From: Trachythela sp. YZ-2020
Lineage: Eukaryota > Cnidaria > Anthozoa > Malacalcyonacea > Clavulariidae
Direction: 5' to 3'
Length of the DNA stretch: 64,000 nt
Assembly: GCA_016169945.1 (NCBI GenBank)
Contig: JADLSH010000218.1
Coordinates: forward strand, 310,001-374,000
Shown one piece after another: positions 43,597 to 55,759 of this stretch. Both the position numbers and the translations under genes were made by a program. Below the pieces are notes generated by a model. That model did no database searches. It was not told where the DNA came from and saw nothing but the letters and a program-made list of their open reading frames with translations. How positions within the stretch are numbered: the stretch's first letter is position 1; every line of letters starts with the position of its first letter.

Positions 43597-46500
43597 ATGG
43601 ATTACACTTGCAAGACTTGTTCAAAAAAGTTCACCCAACTGAGAAATTTAACTCGTCATGAACGGTCCATTCATGGAGAAAAAAGGTTTTGCTGTGATCA
43701 GTGCAGCGAGTCTTTTACACGGAGAGATGATTTGAAGCGACATCAGAAGCGACACCAAGGAACGATCACACACACCTGCGACAGCTGTATGAAAGAGTTG
43801 TACCGTCGTGATAAATTAGTGGAACATCAAGTTCAATGTCAGGACAACCCTTTGAAAAGAGGACGTGACGAAGATGATAGCAGTCCAGCCTCAAAGAGAG
43901 TACGAGTTGAGAATCAAACTGGAGAAGGCGAACCAGGTAATCAAGTTGAAGAAAACGACAACCCCTGCAGTTCAACAACAGCTTTTGAAGATTCCTTGAA
44001 GAAGATCGAGCTGAAACCACGAAAAGATCAAAAGCAAGATATGTCTCACTTCTTACGTGGCAAGACAAAACCCATATTGAATCACCTTTCGAATGAGTTA
44101 GTAAAGAAAAGAGGCATTAAATGGTTTATCAGCGTTAAAGTACGGTTCATCAAACCTAAACCTGATGGTGAAGATGTGGCTACCGAAACCCATTTCCGCA
44201 GTCTCTGTATGACAACAGTAAACCAGCACGAACTCGATAATCAACTAGACGAAGCCAAGCAGAAAATCACCCAGTCGCTAGTATTATTTCAAAAAGAAGG
44301 AAGCGGTTGGGTCTTAGACGAAATCCTTCATCTTGACCTGAATATAGCTCAATATACTCCAGTAAAAGGATCCAGTTATATCCCTCTTCCCAACAAGCTA
44401 AAGACCAAGAAAGCCATCATTAACGTAAATAATTCTGATAACAAGTGTTTCATGTGGTCGGTCCTTGCCGGTATCCATCCTGTCCCTCGTGATGCTGAAA
44501 GACTCCACCACTATCAGCAGTTTAAAGAGGAACTAGATTTTACTGGTATAGAATTTCCAGTTACTGTTGACAAGATTGGAAAATTCGAACGTCAGAACAA
44601 TATCTCAATCAATGTATTTGGCTTCGAAGATGTACTCTTTCCCATCTACATTACAAAAGAACACTTTGCCACCCACGTGAATCTATTGCTATACTCTCAG
44701 GGAACAACCAGACATTACTGTCTCATTAAAGATCTGAATAAATTCCTCTACAGTCAAAACCGTCGCAAGTGTCGTATGTATTACTGTCGCTACTGTCTGC
44801 ATGGATTTATCCGAGAAGACCTGCTCCAAGACCACGAACCCCACTGCTCACAACACGGTCCACAACGTATTGAACTCCCAAATGAGGACAATGCATTTAT
44901 TTTTCAAAGATTACCACAAGCAGCTGAAAGTGCCTTTGCGATTTATGCCGACTTCGAAAGTCTTACAACCAAGATCGATTCAGCGACTCCAAACCCAAAG
45001 AAATCTTCAACGGAGAAATACCAACATCATCAACCTTGTGGATTTTCATATATTGTGATATCTGAAGTTGACAAGTATTCTAAACCACCTGTTGTTTATC
45101 GTGGAGAAGATGCAGTCGACAAGTTCCTGGAGTGTTTAGAAGAAGAGCAAGAGTATATTCAAGAGAAACTTGATTTTGTCGAGCCTATGCGCATCGAAAG
45201 AGAAGAAGAGCAGGCGTTTCAAGACGCTGTAGACTGTCATATTTGTGGATATGAGTTGGGAGCTGATCGTGTTCGTGACCATTGTCATCTCACCGGAAAG
45301 TTTCGTGGTGCTGCCCACAACGACTGCAACTTGAACTATAGTTTTACCGGCCGAATTCCCGTCATTCTTCACAATCCACGCGGTTATGATTCCCATCTGA
45401 TTATGCAAGGCCTTGGTAAACTCAAAGATAAGAAGATCAACTGTATCCCGAATAACACCGAGAAGTACATCTCTTTCTCCATCGATAATTTGGATTTTAT
45501 CGACTCTCTACAATTTATGAATGCATCGCTGGAAAAGTTAGTATCGAATCTAGCCAACGACGGTGTTCATAAGTTCCCAACTCTAAAGAAATACATTGAC
45601 AGCGACAAAGTTCCCCTTCTTCTAAGAAAAGGAGTTTATCCTTATGACCTCTTCCAACGGGTGAATTCGACTGGCTAACCGACCAAGAGATTGCAGAACT
45701 TGACATCACAAACGTTGCAGATGATAACGAAGAAGGCTACATATTAGAAGTGGACCTTCACTATCCCTCCGAATTACACGATCTTCACAATGATTACCCT
45801 CTAGCACCTGAGAAAATGAAGATTTCTCCAGAGATGTTGTCACCATATTGTCAAGAACTGTCGGAATGTTTGAATCTTCGTCGTGGTGCTGTGCCTAAAT
45901 TGGTTCCGAATCTTCAAGACAAGACCAACTACGTGGTCCATTACCGCAACTTAAAGCAATACCTGGCACTTGGTATGAAATTGACAAAGATCCACCGCGT
46001 TTTAGTATTCCAGCAAAGTCCATGGCTAAAGACCTATATCGACTTTAATACCGAGAAACGAAAGCACGCAGCAAACGACTTCGAGAAAGATTTCTACAAG
46101 TTGATGAACAACTCGGTATTCGGTAAAACCATGGAGAATTTGAGGAAACGTGTCAACGTCAAGCTCGTCAACAACAAGGCTAAACTATCCAAATTAACAG
46201 CATCCCCATCCTTTGACTTCTTCCGCATATTTTCCGAGGATTTAGCAGCTGTGAATTTGAAGAAGACGAAGCTCTATCTAAACCGTCCCATTTACGTTGG
46301 ATTCGCCATTCTAGATCTTTCCAAAGTACTCATGTACCAGTTTCATTATGAGTATATGAAACACAAGTATGACACTAACGCCAAGGTGTTGTTCACAGAC
46401 ACGGACAGCCTCTGTTATGAGATCAAGACTAGCGACGTTTATCAAGACATGCTGCAGGACATATAACTTTTTGACACTTCCGAGTATGCACAAGACCATC

Positions 46501-46886
46501 CATTGCACAGCCTAACGAACAAGAAAGTCCTTGGAAAGATGAAAGACGAAACGCATGGTATCCCCATCCAAGAGTTCGTTGGTTTGAGACCAAAGATGTA
46601 CTCTATTCTCTATACCGAAAACGACAAGCAGGTGGAGAAGAAAACGGCCAAAGGAATAAAGAAGTCGGTGACGAAACGAAAGCTTCGACATGCAAATTAC
46701 AAGGAATGTTTGTTTGAGAAGAGACAGACAATGGCTAGCATGAATCAAATTCGAAGTGAAGGCCATGAAATCTACTCGATCAAATTGAATAAAATAGGTC
46801 TTAGTCCTTATGACGACAAACGCTATATTTTAAACGATGGAATGAACACGCTCGCTCATGGACATTATGAAACCAGAAGAACATAA
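43597..46886 (+). pseudogene. Polinton-like family-B DNA polymerase, array copy 1 (short type, with zinc fingers)
   Basis: The first frame (43597-45678, 693 codons) starts with two C2H2 fingers (residues 4-27 and 32-53) and a third C-x2-C module (61-81), then a basic NLS-like segment (KRGRDEDD...SKRVRV). A middle region with DNKCFMWS and RHYCLIKDL follows, then CRYCLHGF...H..HC. Next come Exo I (YADFES), an endonuclease VII-type HNH insert (CHICGYEL...DHCHLTGKFRGAAH..CN) and Exo II (HNPRGYDSHLI). At about 45650 a 498-bp deletion removes Exo III and motif A. The frame from 45750 carries motif B (KLMNNSVFGK) and motif C (FTDTDS) but has a TAA at 46464-46466; it continues in frame to 46886. AATAAA is at 46920-46925. 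Known role of the family: protein-primed element replication. This copy cannot make an active polymerase. Confidence 0.85.
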
Positions 46887-47178
46887 ACCAAGCGAAATGA
46901 AAACTATCGTATTGTTTATAATAAACCTTTTATTATTGATGATTACAAAGCACTTGATATTAAAGACAGTTAAAAATTAAATTTTAAAGTTATACATGTT
47001 TAAATATTGTTAAAAATACAGTTGAAATAAATTTGTTTAAAATGTTTTCTAAGTCCATTTATTTTCGATCTTCAGTTTGTGGTAATGATCCAGATTTACC
47101 CCTGTCTACTCTTCCAACAGCACGATTTACTTTTTGCATTTTTTTTGCGTTAAGAGCCAAGCTTCCTTTGCGTTCTGT

Positions 47179-47508
47179 TCATTTATATCTTATTACAAGA
47201 AGTTCTTTTTCGATTCTTTTACACCAGGACGTCTTTGCTTCTTTCCTATCACGAACAATCATCACTTTGGATCGTTTGAACACCATAGAAGGCTTGTTTC
47301 TTTGCTTACGTAAGCATTCCGGCATTTTGTGCAATGTGGTTTTATTTTGACGTTTAACATTTCTAAGGCTTCTTCTTTGATCTGAAATAGCTCTTTTTCG
47401 ATCCGATGGTCCGTTTGTTCTAACTGATTTAGCGCGTACTGAACCAAAAATGTTTCTTTTTGACGATCTCTTACGAGAAAGCGAATTGTGTTTACTCTTT
47501 CCAGGCAT
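47179..47508 (-). CDS. Small highly basic protein, unit 1
   Basis: A 109-codon frame with a genuine ATG (47508-47506), convergent with the polymerase gene. It is very rich in Lys and Arg (SRKRSSKRN, DRKRAISDQRRS, RKQRNKPS). A pyrimidine run ending in GTGTCTTCAG stands just before the ATG on the minus strand and looks like a splice acceptor, so this may be a downstream exon. Nucleic-acid binding or a nuclear/virion-core role would suit the charge, but I recognise no family. An overlapping 88-codon frame starts upstream on a non-ATG codon. It is intact in all four units although the polymerase is broken. Confidence 0.45.
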   Translation of the reverse strand: MPGKSKHNSLSRKRSSKRNIFGSVRAKSVRTNGPSDRKRAISDQRRSLRNVKRQNKTTLHKMPECLRKQRNKPSMVFKRSKVMIVRDRKEAKTSWCKRIEKELLVIRYK

Positions 47509-47514
47509 GTCTTA

Positions 47515-47870
47515 AACTGAAGACACAAAAAAAAAGCAGTGCGCTTAAAGCGAAAAGAAATATTTTCGAAATTACTCTAACGTAGTTCAGCTCAGGTTGT
47601 TTTGACTGTAATATTTGGCGTTGGTGTTTGTGTGCGCATGGTATTTTTCACTGTAAAAGAAGGTAATTTTCCTTAAACTGCGCGAATATTTTGAAAGTTA
47701 TGCAATAAGTGTGAGAAGACAACAATGAATACCTGCGTAATTTCTTTAACTAAAACAAACCGTCTGAATATTTAGTAGCTACCACCGCTTGACTACATGC
47801 ATAAACACATAGGTTAACGTTTGAAACAATTTATTTCTTTAAGTATAACAATTTTACACAAATAAACAGT
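47515..47870. promoter_or_regulatory. Divergent intergenic spacer, unit 1
   Basis: A non-coding segment between the minus-strand basic ORF and the plus-strand TATA box. It contains 'gcgcttaaagcg', a short palindrome, at about 47541-47552. It repeats in every unit. It presumably held promoters for two divergent genes in the parental element. Confidence 0.4.
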
Positions 47871-47877
47871 TATAAAA
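47871..47877 (+). promoter_or_regulatory. TATA box, polymerase copy 2
   Basis: TATAAAA, 34 nt upstream of the ATG at 47905, in an otherwise non-coding stretch created at the repeat junction. Confidence 0.5.
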
Positions 47878-47904
47878 GCAGGCTTTTGTGGGCAAAATAT
47901 ACGA

Positions 47905-50900
47905 ATGTGCGCAAGTATATATGCCAAAAAAATGCAAACAAGCAGAGTAAATTACAAATATCAGCACGCGTCGCTTAGTCGAATGCACATATTTTTTGAC
48001 GACAACCCCTGCAGTTCAACAACAGCTTTTGAAGATTCCTTGAAGAAGATCGAGCTGAAACCACGAAAAGATCAAAAGCAAGATATGTCTCACTTCTTAC
48101 GTGGCAAGACAAAACCCATATTGAATCACCTTTCGAATGAGTTAGTAAAGAAAAGAGGCATTAAATGGTTTATCAGCGTTAAAGTACGGTTCATCAAACC
48201 TAAACCTGATGGTGAAGATGTGGCTACCGAAACCCATTTCCGCAGTCTCTGTATGACAACAGTAAACCAGCACGAACTCGATAATCAACTAGACGAAGCC
48301 AAGCAGAAAATCACCCAGTCGCTAGTATTATTTCAAAAAGAAGGAAGCGGTTGGGTCTTAGACGAAATCCTTCATCTTGACCTGAGTATAGCTCAATATA
48401 CTCCAGTAAAAGGATCCAGTTATATCCCTCTTCCCAACAAGCTAAAGACCAAGAAAGCCATCATTAACGTAAATAATTCTGATAACAAGTGTTTCATGTG
48501 GTCGGTCCTTGCCGGTATCCATCCTGTCCTCGTGATGCTGAAAGACTCCACCACTATCAGCAGTTTAAAGAGGAACTAGATTTTACTGGTATAGAATTTC
48601 CAGTTACTGTTGACAAGATTGGAAAATTCGAACGTCAGAACAATATCTCAATCAATGTATTTGGCTTCGAAGATGTACTCTTTCCCATCTACATTACAAA
48701 AGAACACTTTGCCACCCACGTGAATCTATTGCTATACTCTCAGGGAACAACCAGACATTACTGTCTCATTAAAGATCTGAATAAATTCCTCTACAGTCAA
48801 AACCGTCGCAAGTGTCGTATGTATTACTGTCGCTACTGTCTGCATGGATTTATCCGAGAAGACCTGCTCCAAGACCACGAACCCCACTGCTCACAACACG
48901 GTCCACAACGTATTGAACTCCCAAATGAGGACAATGCATTTCTATTTTTCAAAGATTACCACAAGCAGCTGAAAGTGCCCTTTGCGATTTATGCCGACTT
49001 CGAAAGTCTTACAACCAAGATCGATTCAGCGACTCCAAACCCAAAGAAATCTTCAACGGAGAAATACCAACATCATCAACCTTGTGGATTTTCATATATT
49101 GTGATATCTGAAGTTGACAAGTATTCTAAACCACCTGTTGTTTATCGTGGAGAAGATGCAGTCGACAAGTTCCTGGAGTGTTTAGAAGAAGAGCAAGAGT
49201 ATATTCAAGAGAAACTTGATTTTGTCGAGCCTATGCGCATCGAAAGAGAAGAAGAGCAGGCGTTTCAATACGCTGTAGACTGTCATATTTGTGGATATAA
49301 GTTGGGAGCTGATCGTGTTCGTGACCATTGTCATCTCACCGGAAAGTTTCGTGGTGCTGCCCACAACGACTGCAACTTGAACTATAGTTTTACCGGCCGA
49401 ATTCCCGTCATTCTTCACAATCCACGCGGTTATGATTCCCATCTGATTATGCAAGGCCTTGGTAAACTCAAAGATAAGAAGATCAACTGTATCCCGAATA
49501 ACACCGAGAAGTACATCTCTTTCTCCATCGATAATTTGGATTTTATCGACTCTCTACAATTTATGAATGCATCGCTGGAAAAGTTAGTATCGAATCTAGC
49601 CAACGACGGTGTTCATAAGTTCCCAACTCTAAAGAAATACATTGACAGCGACAAAGTTCCCCTTCTTCTAAGAAAAGGAGTTTATCCTTATGACCATATG
49701 GATTGTACAGACCGATTTGAAGAACCAACCCTACCACCAAAAGAGTCCTTCTACAACATACTGAACGATGAACAAATTTCAGATGAGGATTACGCCCACG
49801 CAACGAGTGTGTTTCATGGCTTCGCGTGTCAGAACATGGGTGATTACCATGACTTATACTTAAAGTCAGATGTTCTACTTCTCGCGGATGTGTTTGAAAA
49901 TTTCCGAAGCGTGTGTCTGAAAGCGTACAACTTGGATCCTTGTCACTTCTATACTAGTCCTGGTTTGGCTTGGCAAGCGTGTTTGAAAATGACTGACGCG
50001 AACTGGAACTTCTGACTGATCCAGATATGTACTTGTTTATTGAAGAAGGCCTCCGTGGTGGAATTTCGATGATAAGTAATCGATTTAGCAAGGCGAACAA
50101 CCCCTATGTTCCTAATTACGATCCCACGCAAGAGACCTCGTATGTGATGTATTTCGATGCTAACAACCTCTACGGCTGGGCTATGTCGCAACCTCTTCCA
50201 ACGGGTGAATTCGACTGGCTAACCGACCAAGAGATTGCAGAACTTGACATCACAAACGTTGCAGATGATAACGAAGAAGGCTACATATTAGAAGTGGACC
50301 TTCACTATCCTCCGAATTACACGATCTTCACAATGATTACCCTCTAGCACCTGAGAAAATGAAGATTTCTCCAGAGATGTTGTCACCATATTGTCAAGAA
50401 CTGTCGGAATGTTTGAATCTTCGTCGTGGTGCTGTGCCTAAATTGGTTCCGAATCTTCAAGACAAGACCAACTACGTGGTCCATTACCGCAACTTAAAGC
50501 AATACCTGGCACTTGGTATGAAATTGACAAAGATCCACCGCGTTTTAGTATTCCAGCAAAGTCCATGGCTAAAGACCTATATCGACTTTAATACCGAGAA
50601 ACGAAAGCACGCAGCAAACGACTTCGAGAAAGATTTCTACAAGTTGATGAACAACTCGGTATTCGGTAAAACCATGGAGAATTTGAGGAAACGTGTCAAC
50701 GTCAAGCTCGTCAACAACAAGGCTAAACTATCCAAATTAACAGCATCCCCATCCTTTGACTTCTTCCGCATATTTTCCGAGGATTTAGCAGCTGTGAATT
50801 TGAAGAAGACGAAGCTCTATCTAAACCGTCCCATTTACGTTGGATTCGCCATTCTAGATCTTTCCAAAGTACTCATGTACCAGTTTCATTATGAGTATAT

Positions 50901-51429
50901 GAAACACAAGTATGACACTAACGCCAAGTTGTTGTTCACAGACACGGACAGCCTCTGTTATGAGATCAAGACTAGCGACGTTTATCAAGACATGCTGCAG
51001 GACATAGAACTTTTTGACACTTCCGAGTATGCACAAGACCATCCATTGCACAGCCTAACGAACAAGAAAGTCCTTGGAAAGATGAAAGACGAAACGCATG
51101 GTATCCCCATCCAAGAGTTCGTTGGTTTGAGACCAAAGATGTACTCTATTCTCTATACCGAAAACGACAAGCAGGTGGAGAAGAAAACGGCCAAAGGAAT
51201 AAAGAAGTCAGTGACGAAACGAAAGCTTCGACATGCAAATTACAAGGAATGTTTGTTTGAGAAGAGACAGACAATGGCTAGCATGAATCAAATTCGAAGT
51301 GAAGGCCATGAAATCTACTCGATCAAATTGAATAAAGTAGGTCTTAGTCCTTATGACGACAAACGCTATATTTTAAACGATGGAATGAACACGCTCGCTC
51401 ATGGACATTATGAAACCAGAAGAACATAA
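47905..51429 (+). pseudogene. Polinton-like DNA polymerase, array copy 2 (long type)
   Basis: The zinc fingers are replaced by about 32 junction-encoded residues starting MCASIYAKK, which run in frame into the shared DNPCSST region. All core motifs are present: Exo I at about 48990-49010, HNH insert 49281-49382, Exo II about 49414-49446, Exo III (YLKSDVLLLAD) about 49856-49890, motif A (FDANNLYGWAM) about 50150-50182, motif B about 50640-50672, motif C about 50935-50957. Breaks: a one-base loss near 48527 (CCCT to CCT), a frame change near 50000 shared by all long copies, and a one-base loss near 50310. No stop interrupts the last frame (50359-51429). AATAAA at 51463-51468. This is the most informative copy of the family, but not intact. 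Confidence 0.85.
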
Positions 51430-51716
51430 ACCAAGCGAAATGAAAACTATCGTATTGTTTATAATAAACCTTTTATTATTGATGATTACAAAGCACTTGA
51501 TATTAAAGACAGTTAAAAATTTTAAAGTTATACATGTTTAAATATTGTTAAAAATACAGTTGAAATAAATTTGTTTAAAATGTTTTCTAAGTCCATTTAT
51601 TTTCGATCTTCAGTTTGTGGTAATGATCCAGATTTACCCCTGTCTACTCTTCCAACAGCACGATTTACTTTTTGCATTTTTTTTGCGTTAAGAGCCAAGC
51701 TTCCTTTGCGTTCTGT

Positions 51717-52046
51717 TCATTTATATCTTATTACAAGAAGTTCTTTTTCGATTCTTTTACACCAGGACGTCTTTTCTTCTTTCCTATCACGAACAATCAT
51801 CACTTTGGATCGTTTGAACACCATAGAAGGCTTGTTTCTTTGCTTACGTAAGCATTCCGGCATTTTGTGCAATGTGGTTTTATTTTGACGTTTAACATTT
51901 CTAAGGCTTCTTCTTTGATCTGAAATAGCTCTTTTTCGATCCGATGGTCCGTTTGTTCTAACTGATTTAGCGCGTACTGAACCAAAAATGTTTCTTTTTG
52001 ACGATCTCTTACGAGAAAGCGAATTGTGTTTACTCTTTCCAGGCAT
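51717..52046 (-). CDS. Small highly basic protein, unit 2
   Basis: Second copy of the 109-codon basic ORF. It differs from unit 1 by Ala to Glu (KEEKTSW for KEAKTSW). The frame and the acceptor-like tract before the ATG are preserved. Confidence 0.45.
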   Translation of the reverse strand: MPGKSKHNSLSRKRSSKRNIFGSVRAKSVRTNGPSDRKRAISDQRRSLRNVKRQNKTTLHKMPECLRKQRNKPSMVFKRSKVMIVRDRKEEKTSWCKRIEKELLVIRYK

Positions 52047-52410
52047 GTCTTAAACTGAAGACACAAAAAAAAAGCAGTGCGCTTAAAGCGAAAAGAAATA
52101 TTTTCGAAATTACTCTAACGTAGTTCAGCTCAGGTTGTTTTGACTGTAATATTTGGCGTTGGTGTTTGTGTGCGCATGGTATTTTTCACTGTAAAAGAAG
52201 GTAATTTTCCTTAAACTGCGCGAATATTTTGAAAGTTATGCAATAAGTGTGAGAAGACAACAATGAATACCTGCGTAATTTCCCTTTAACTAAAACAAAC
52301 CGTCTGAATATTTAGTAGCTACCACCGCTTGACTACATGCATAAACACATAGGTTAACGTTTGAAACAATTTATTTCTTTAAGTATAACAATTTTACACA
52401 AATAAACAGT

Positions 52411-52417
52411 TATAAAA
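52411..52417 (+). promoter_or_regulatory. TATA box, polymerase copy 3
   Basis: TATAAAA, 34 nt before the ATG at 52445; the spacing is the same as in the other junctions. Confidence 0.5.
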
Positions 52418-52444
52418 GCAGGCTTTTGTGGGCAAAATATACGA

Positions 52445-55400
52445 ATGTGCGCAAGTATATATGCCAAAAAAATGCAAACAAGCAGAGTAAATTACAAATA
52501 TCAGCACGCGTCGCTTAGTCGAATGCACATATTTTTTGACGACAACCCCTGCAGTTCAACAACAGCTTTTGAAGATTCCTTGAAGAAGATCGAGCTGAAA
52601 CCACGAAAAGATCAAAAGCAAGATATGTCTCACTTCTTACGTGGCAAGACAAAACCCATATTGAATCACCTTTCGAATGAGTTAGTAAAGAAAAGAGGCA
52701 TTAAATGGTTTATCAGCGTTAAAGTACGGTTCATCAAACCTAAACCTGATGGTGAAGATGTGGCTACCGAAACCCATTTCCGCAGTCTCTGTATGACAAC
52801 AGTAAACCAGCACGAACTCGATAATCAACTAGACGAAGCCAAGCAGAAAATCACCCAGTCGCTAGTATTATTTCAAAAAGAAGGAAGCGGTTGGGTCTTA
52901 GACGAAATCCTTCATCTTGACCTGAATATAGCTCAATATACTCCAGTAAAAGGATCCAGTTATATCCCTCTTCCCAACAAGCTAAAGACCAAGAAAGCCA
53001 TCATTAACGTAAATAATTCTGATAACAAGTGTTTCATGTGGTCGGTCCTTGCCGGTATCCATCCTGTCCTCGTGATGCTGAAAGACTCCACCACTATCAG
53101 CAGTTTAAAGAGGAACTAGATTTTACTGGTATAGAATTTCCAGTTACTGTTGACAAGATTGGAAAATTCGAACGTCAGAACAATATCTCAATCAATGTAT
53201 TTGGCTTCGAAGATGTACTCTTTCCCATCTACATTACAAAGAACACTTTGCCACCCACGTGAATCTATTGCTATACTCTCAGGGAACAACCAGACATTAC
53301 TGTCTCATTAAAGATCTGAATAAATTCCTCTACAGTCAAAACCGTCGCAAGTGTCGTATGTATTACTGTCGCTACTGTCTGCATGGATTTATCCGAGAAG
53401 ACCTGCTCCAAGACCACGAACCCCACTGCTCACAACACGGTCCACAACGTATTGAACTCCCAAATGAGGACAATGCATTTCTATTTTCAAAGATTACCAC
53501 AAGCAGCTGAAAGTGCCCTTTGCGATTTATGCCGACTGAAAGTCTTACAACCAAGATCGATTCAGCGACTCCAAACCCAAAGAAATCTTCAACGGAGAAA
53601 TACCAACATCATCAACCTTGTGGATTTTCATATATTGTGATATCTGAAGTTGACAAGTATTCTAAACCACCTGTTGTTTATCGTGGAGAAGATGCAGTCG
53701 ACAAGTTCCTGGAGTGTTTAGAAGAAGAGCAAGAGTATATTCAAGAGAAACTTGATTTTGTCGAGCCTATGCGCATCGAAAGAGAAGAAGAGCAGGCGTT
53801 TCAAGACGCTGTAGACTGTCATATTTGTGGATATGAGTTGGGAGCTGATCGTGTTCGTGACCATTGTCATCTCACCGGAAAGTTTCGTGGTGCTGCCCAC
53901 AACGACTGCAACTTGAACTATAGTTTTACCGGCCGAATTCCCGTCATTCTTCACAATCCACGCGGTTATGATTCCCATCTGATTATGCAAGGCCTTGGTA
54001 AACTCAAAGATAAGAAGATCAACTGTATCCCGAATAACACCGAGAAGTACATCTCTTTCTCCATCGATAATTTGGATTTTATCGACTCTCTACAATTTAT
54101 GAATGCATCGCTGGAAAAGTTAGTATCGAATCTAGCCAACGACGGTGTTCATAAGTTCCCAACTCTAAAGAAATACATTGACAGCGACAAAGTTCCCCTT
54201 CTTCTAAGAAAAGGAGTTTATCCTTATGACCTCTTCCAACGGGTGAATTCGACTGGCTAACCGACCAAGAGATTGCAGAACTTGACATCACAAACGTTGC
54301 AGATGATAACGAAGAAGGCTACATATTAGAAGTGGACCTTCACTATCCCTCCGAATTACACGATCTTCACAATGATTACCCTCTAGCACCTGAGAAAATG
54401 AAGATTTCTCCAGAGATGTTGTCACCATATTGTCAAGAACTGTCGGAATGTTTGAATCTTCGTCGTGGTGCTGTGCCTAAATTGGTTCCGAATCTTCAAG
54501 ACAAGACCAACTACGTGGTCCATTACCGCAACTTAAAGCAATACCTGGCACTTGGTATGAAATTGACAAAGATCCACCGCGTTTTAGTATTCCAGCAAAG
54601 TCCATGGCTAAAGACCTATATCGACTTTAATACCGAGAAACGAAAGCACGCAGCAAACGACTTCGAGAAAGATTTCTACAAGTTGATGAACAACTCGGTA
54701 TTCGGTAAAACCATGGAGAATTTGAGGAAACGTGTCAACGTCAAGCTCGTCAACAACAAGGCTAAACTATCCAAATTAACAGCATCCCCATCCTTTGACT
54801 TCTTCCGCATATTTTCCGAGGATTTAGCAGCTGTGAATTTGAAGAAGACAAGCTCTATCTAAACCGTCCCATTTACGTTGGATTCGCCATTCTAGATCTT
54901 TCCAAAGTACTCATGTACCAGTTTCATTATGAGTATATGAAACACAAGTATGACACTAACGCCAAGTTGTTGTTCACAGACACGGACAGCCTCTGTTATG
55001 AGATCAAGACTAGCGACGTTTATCAAGACATGCTGCAGGACATATAACTTTTTGACACTTCCGAGTATGCACAAGACCATCCATTGCACAGCCTAACGAA
55101 CAAGAAAGTCCTTGGAAAGATGAAAGACGAAACGCATGGTATCCCCATCCAAGAGTTCGTTGGTTTGAGACCAAAGATGTACTCTATTCTCTATACCGAA
55201 AACGACAAGCAGGTGGAGAAGAAAACGGCCAAAGGAATAAAGAAGTCGGTGACGAAACGAAAGCTTCGACATGCAAATTACAAGGAATGTTTGTTTGAGA
55301 AGAGACAGACAATGGCTAGCATGAATCAAATTCGAAGTGAAGGCCATGAAATCTACTCGATCAAATTGAATAAAATAGGTCTTAGTCCTTATGACGACAA

Positions 55401-55467
55401 ACGCTATATTTTAAACGATGGAATGAACACGCTCGCTCATGGACATTATGAAACCAGAAGAACATAA
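52445..55467 (+). pseudogene. Polinton-like DNA polymerase, array copy 3 (short type)
   Basis: The most damaged copy. Breaks in order: one-base loss near 53067 (as in copy 2), one-base loss near 53241 (AAAAG to AAAG), one-base loss near 53484 in a T-run, a two-base loss at about 53538 in the Exo I codons, the 498-bp deletion at about 54235 removing Exo III and motif A, a one-base loss near 54849, and the TAA at 55044-55046 shared with copy 1. The HNH insert, Exo II and motifs B and C remain readable in separate frames. It has the junction-encoded N-terminus. Confidence 0.85.
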
Positions 55468-55759
55468 ACCAAGCGAAATGAAAACTATCGTATTGTTTAT
55501 AATAAACCTTTTATTATTGATGATTACAAAGCACTTGATATTAAAGACAGTTAAAAATTAAATTTTAAAGTTATACATGTTTAAATATTGTTAAAAATAC
55601 AGTTGAAATAAATTTGTTTAAAATGTTTTCTAAGTCCATTTATTTTCGATCTTCAGTTTGTGGTAATGATCCAGATTTACCCCTGTCTACTCTTCCAACA
55701 GCACGATTTACTTGTTGCATTTTTTTTGCGTTAAGAGCCAAGCTTCCTTTGCGTTCTGT

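Noticed and set aside
45136..45408. 90-codon antisense ORF repeated in array units
   Set aside because: It lies antisense to the polymerase HNH region and is preserved only because the units are nearly identical.
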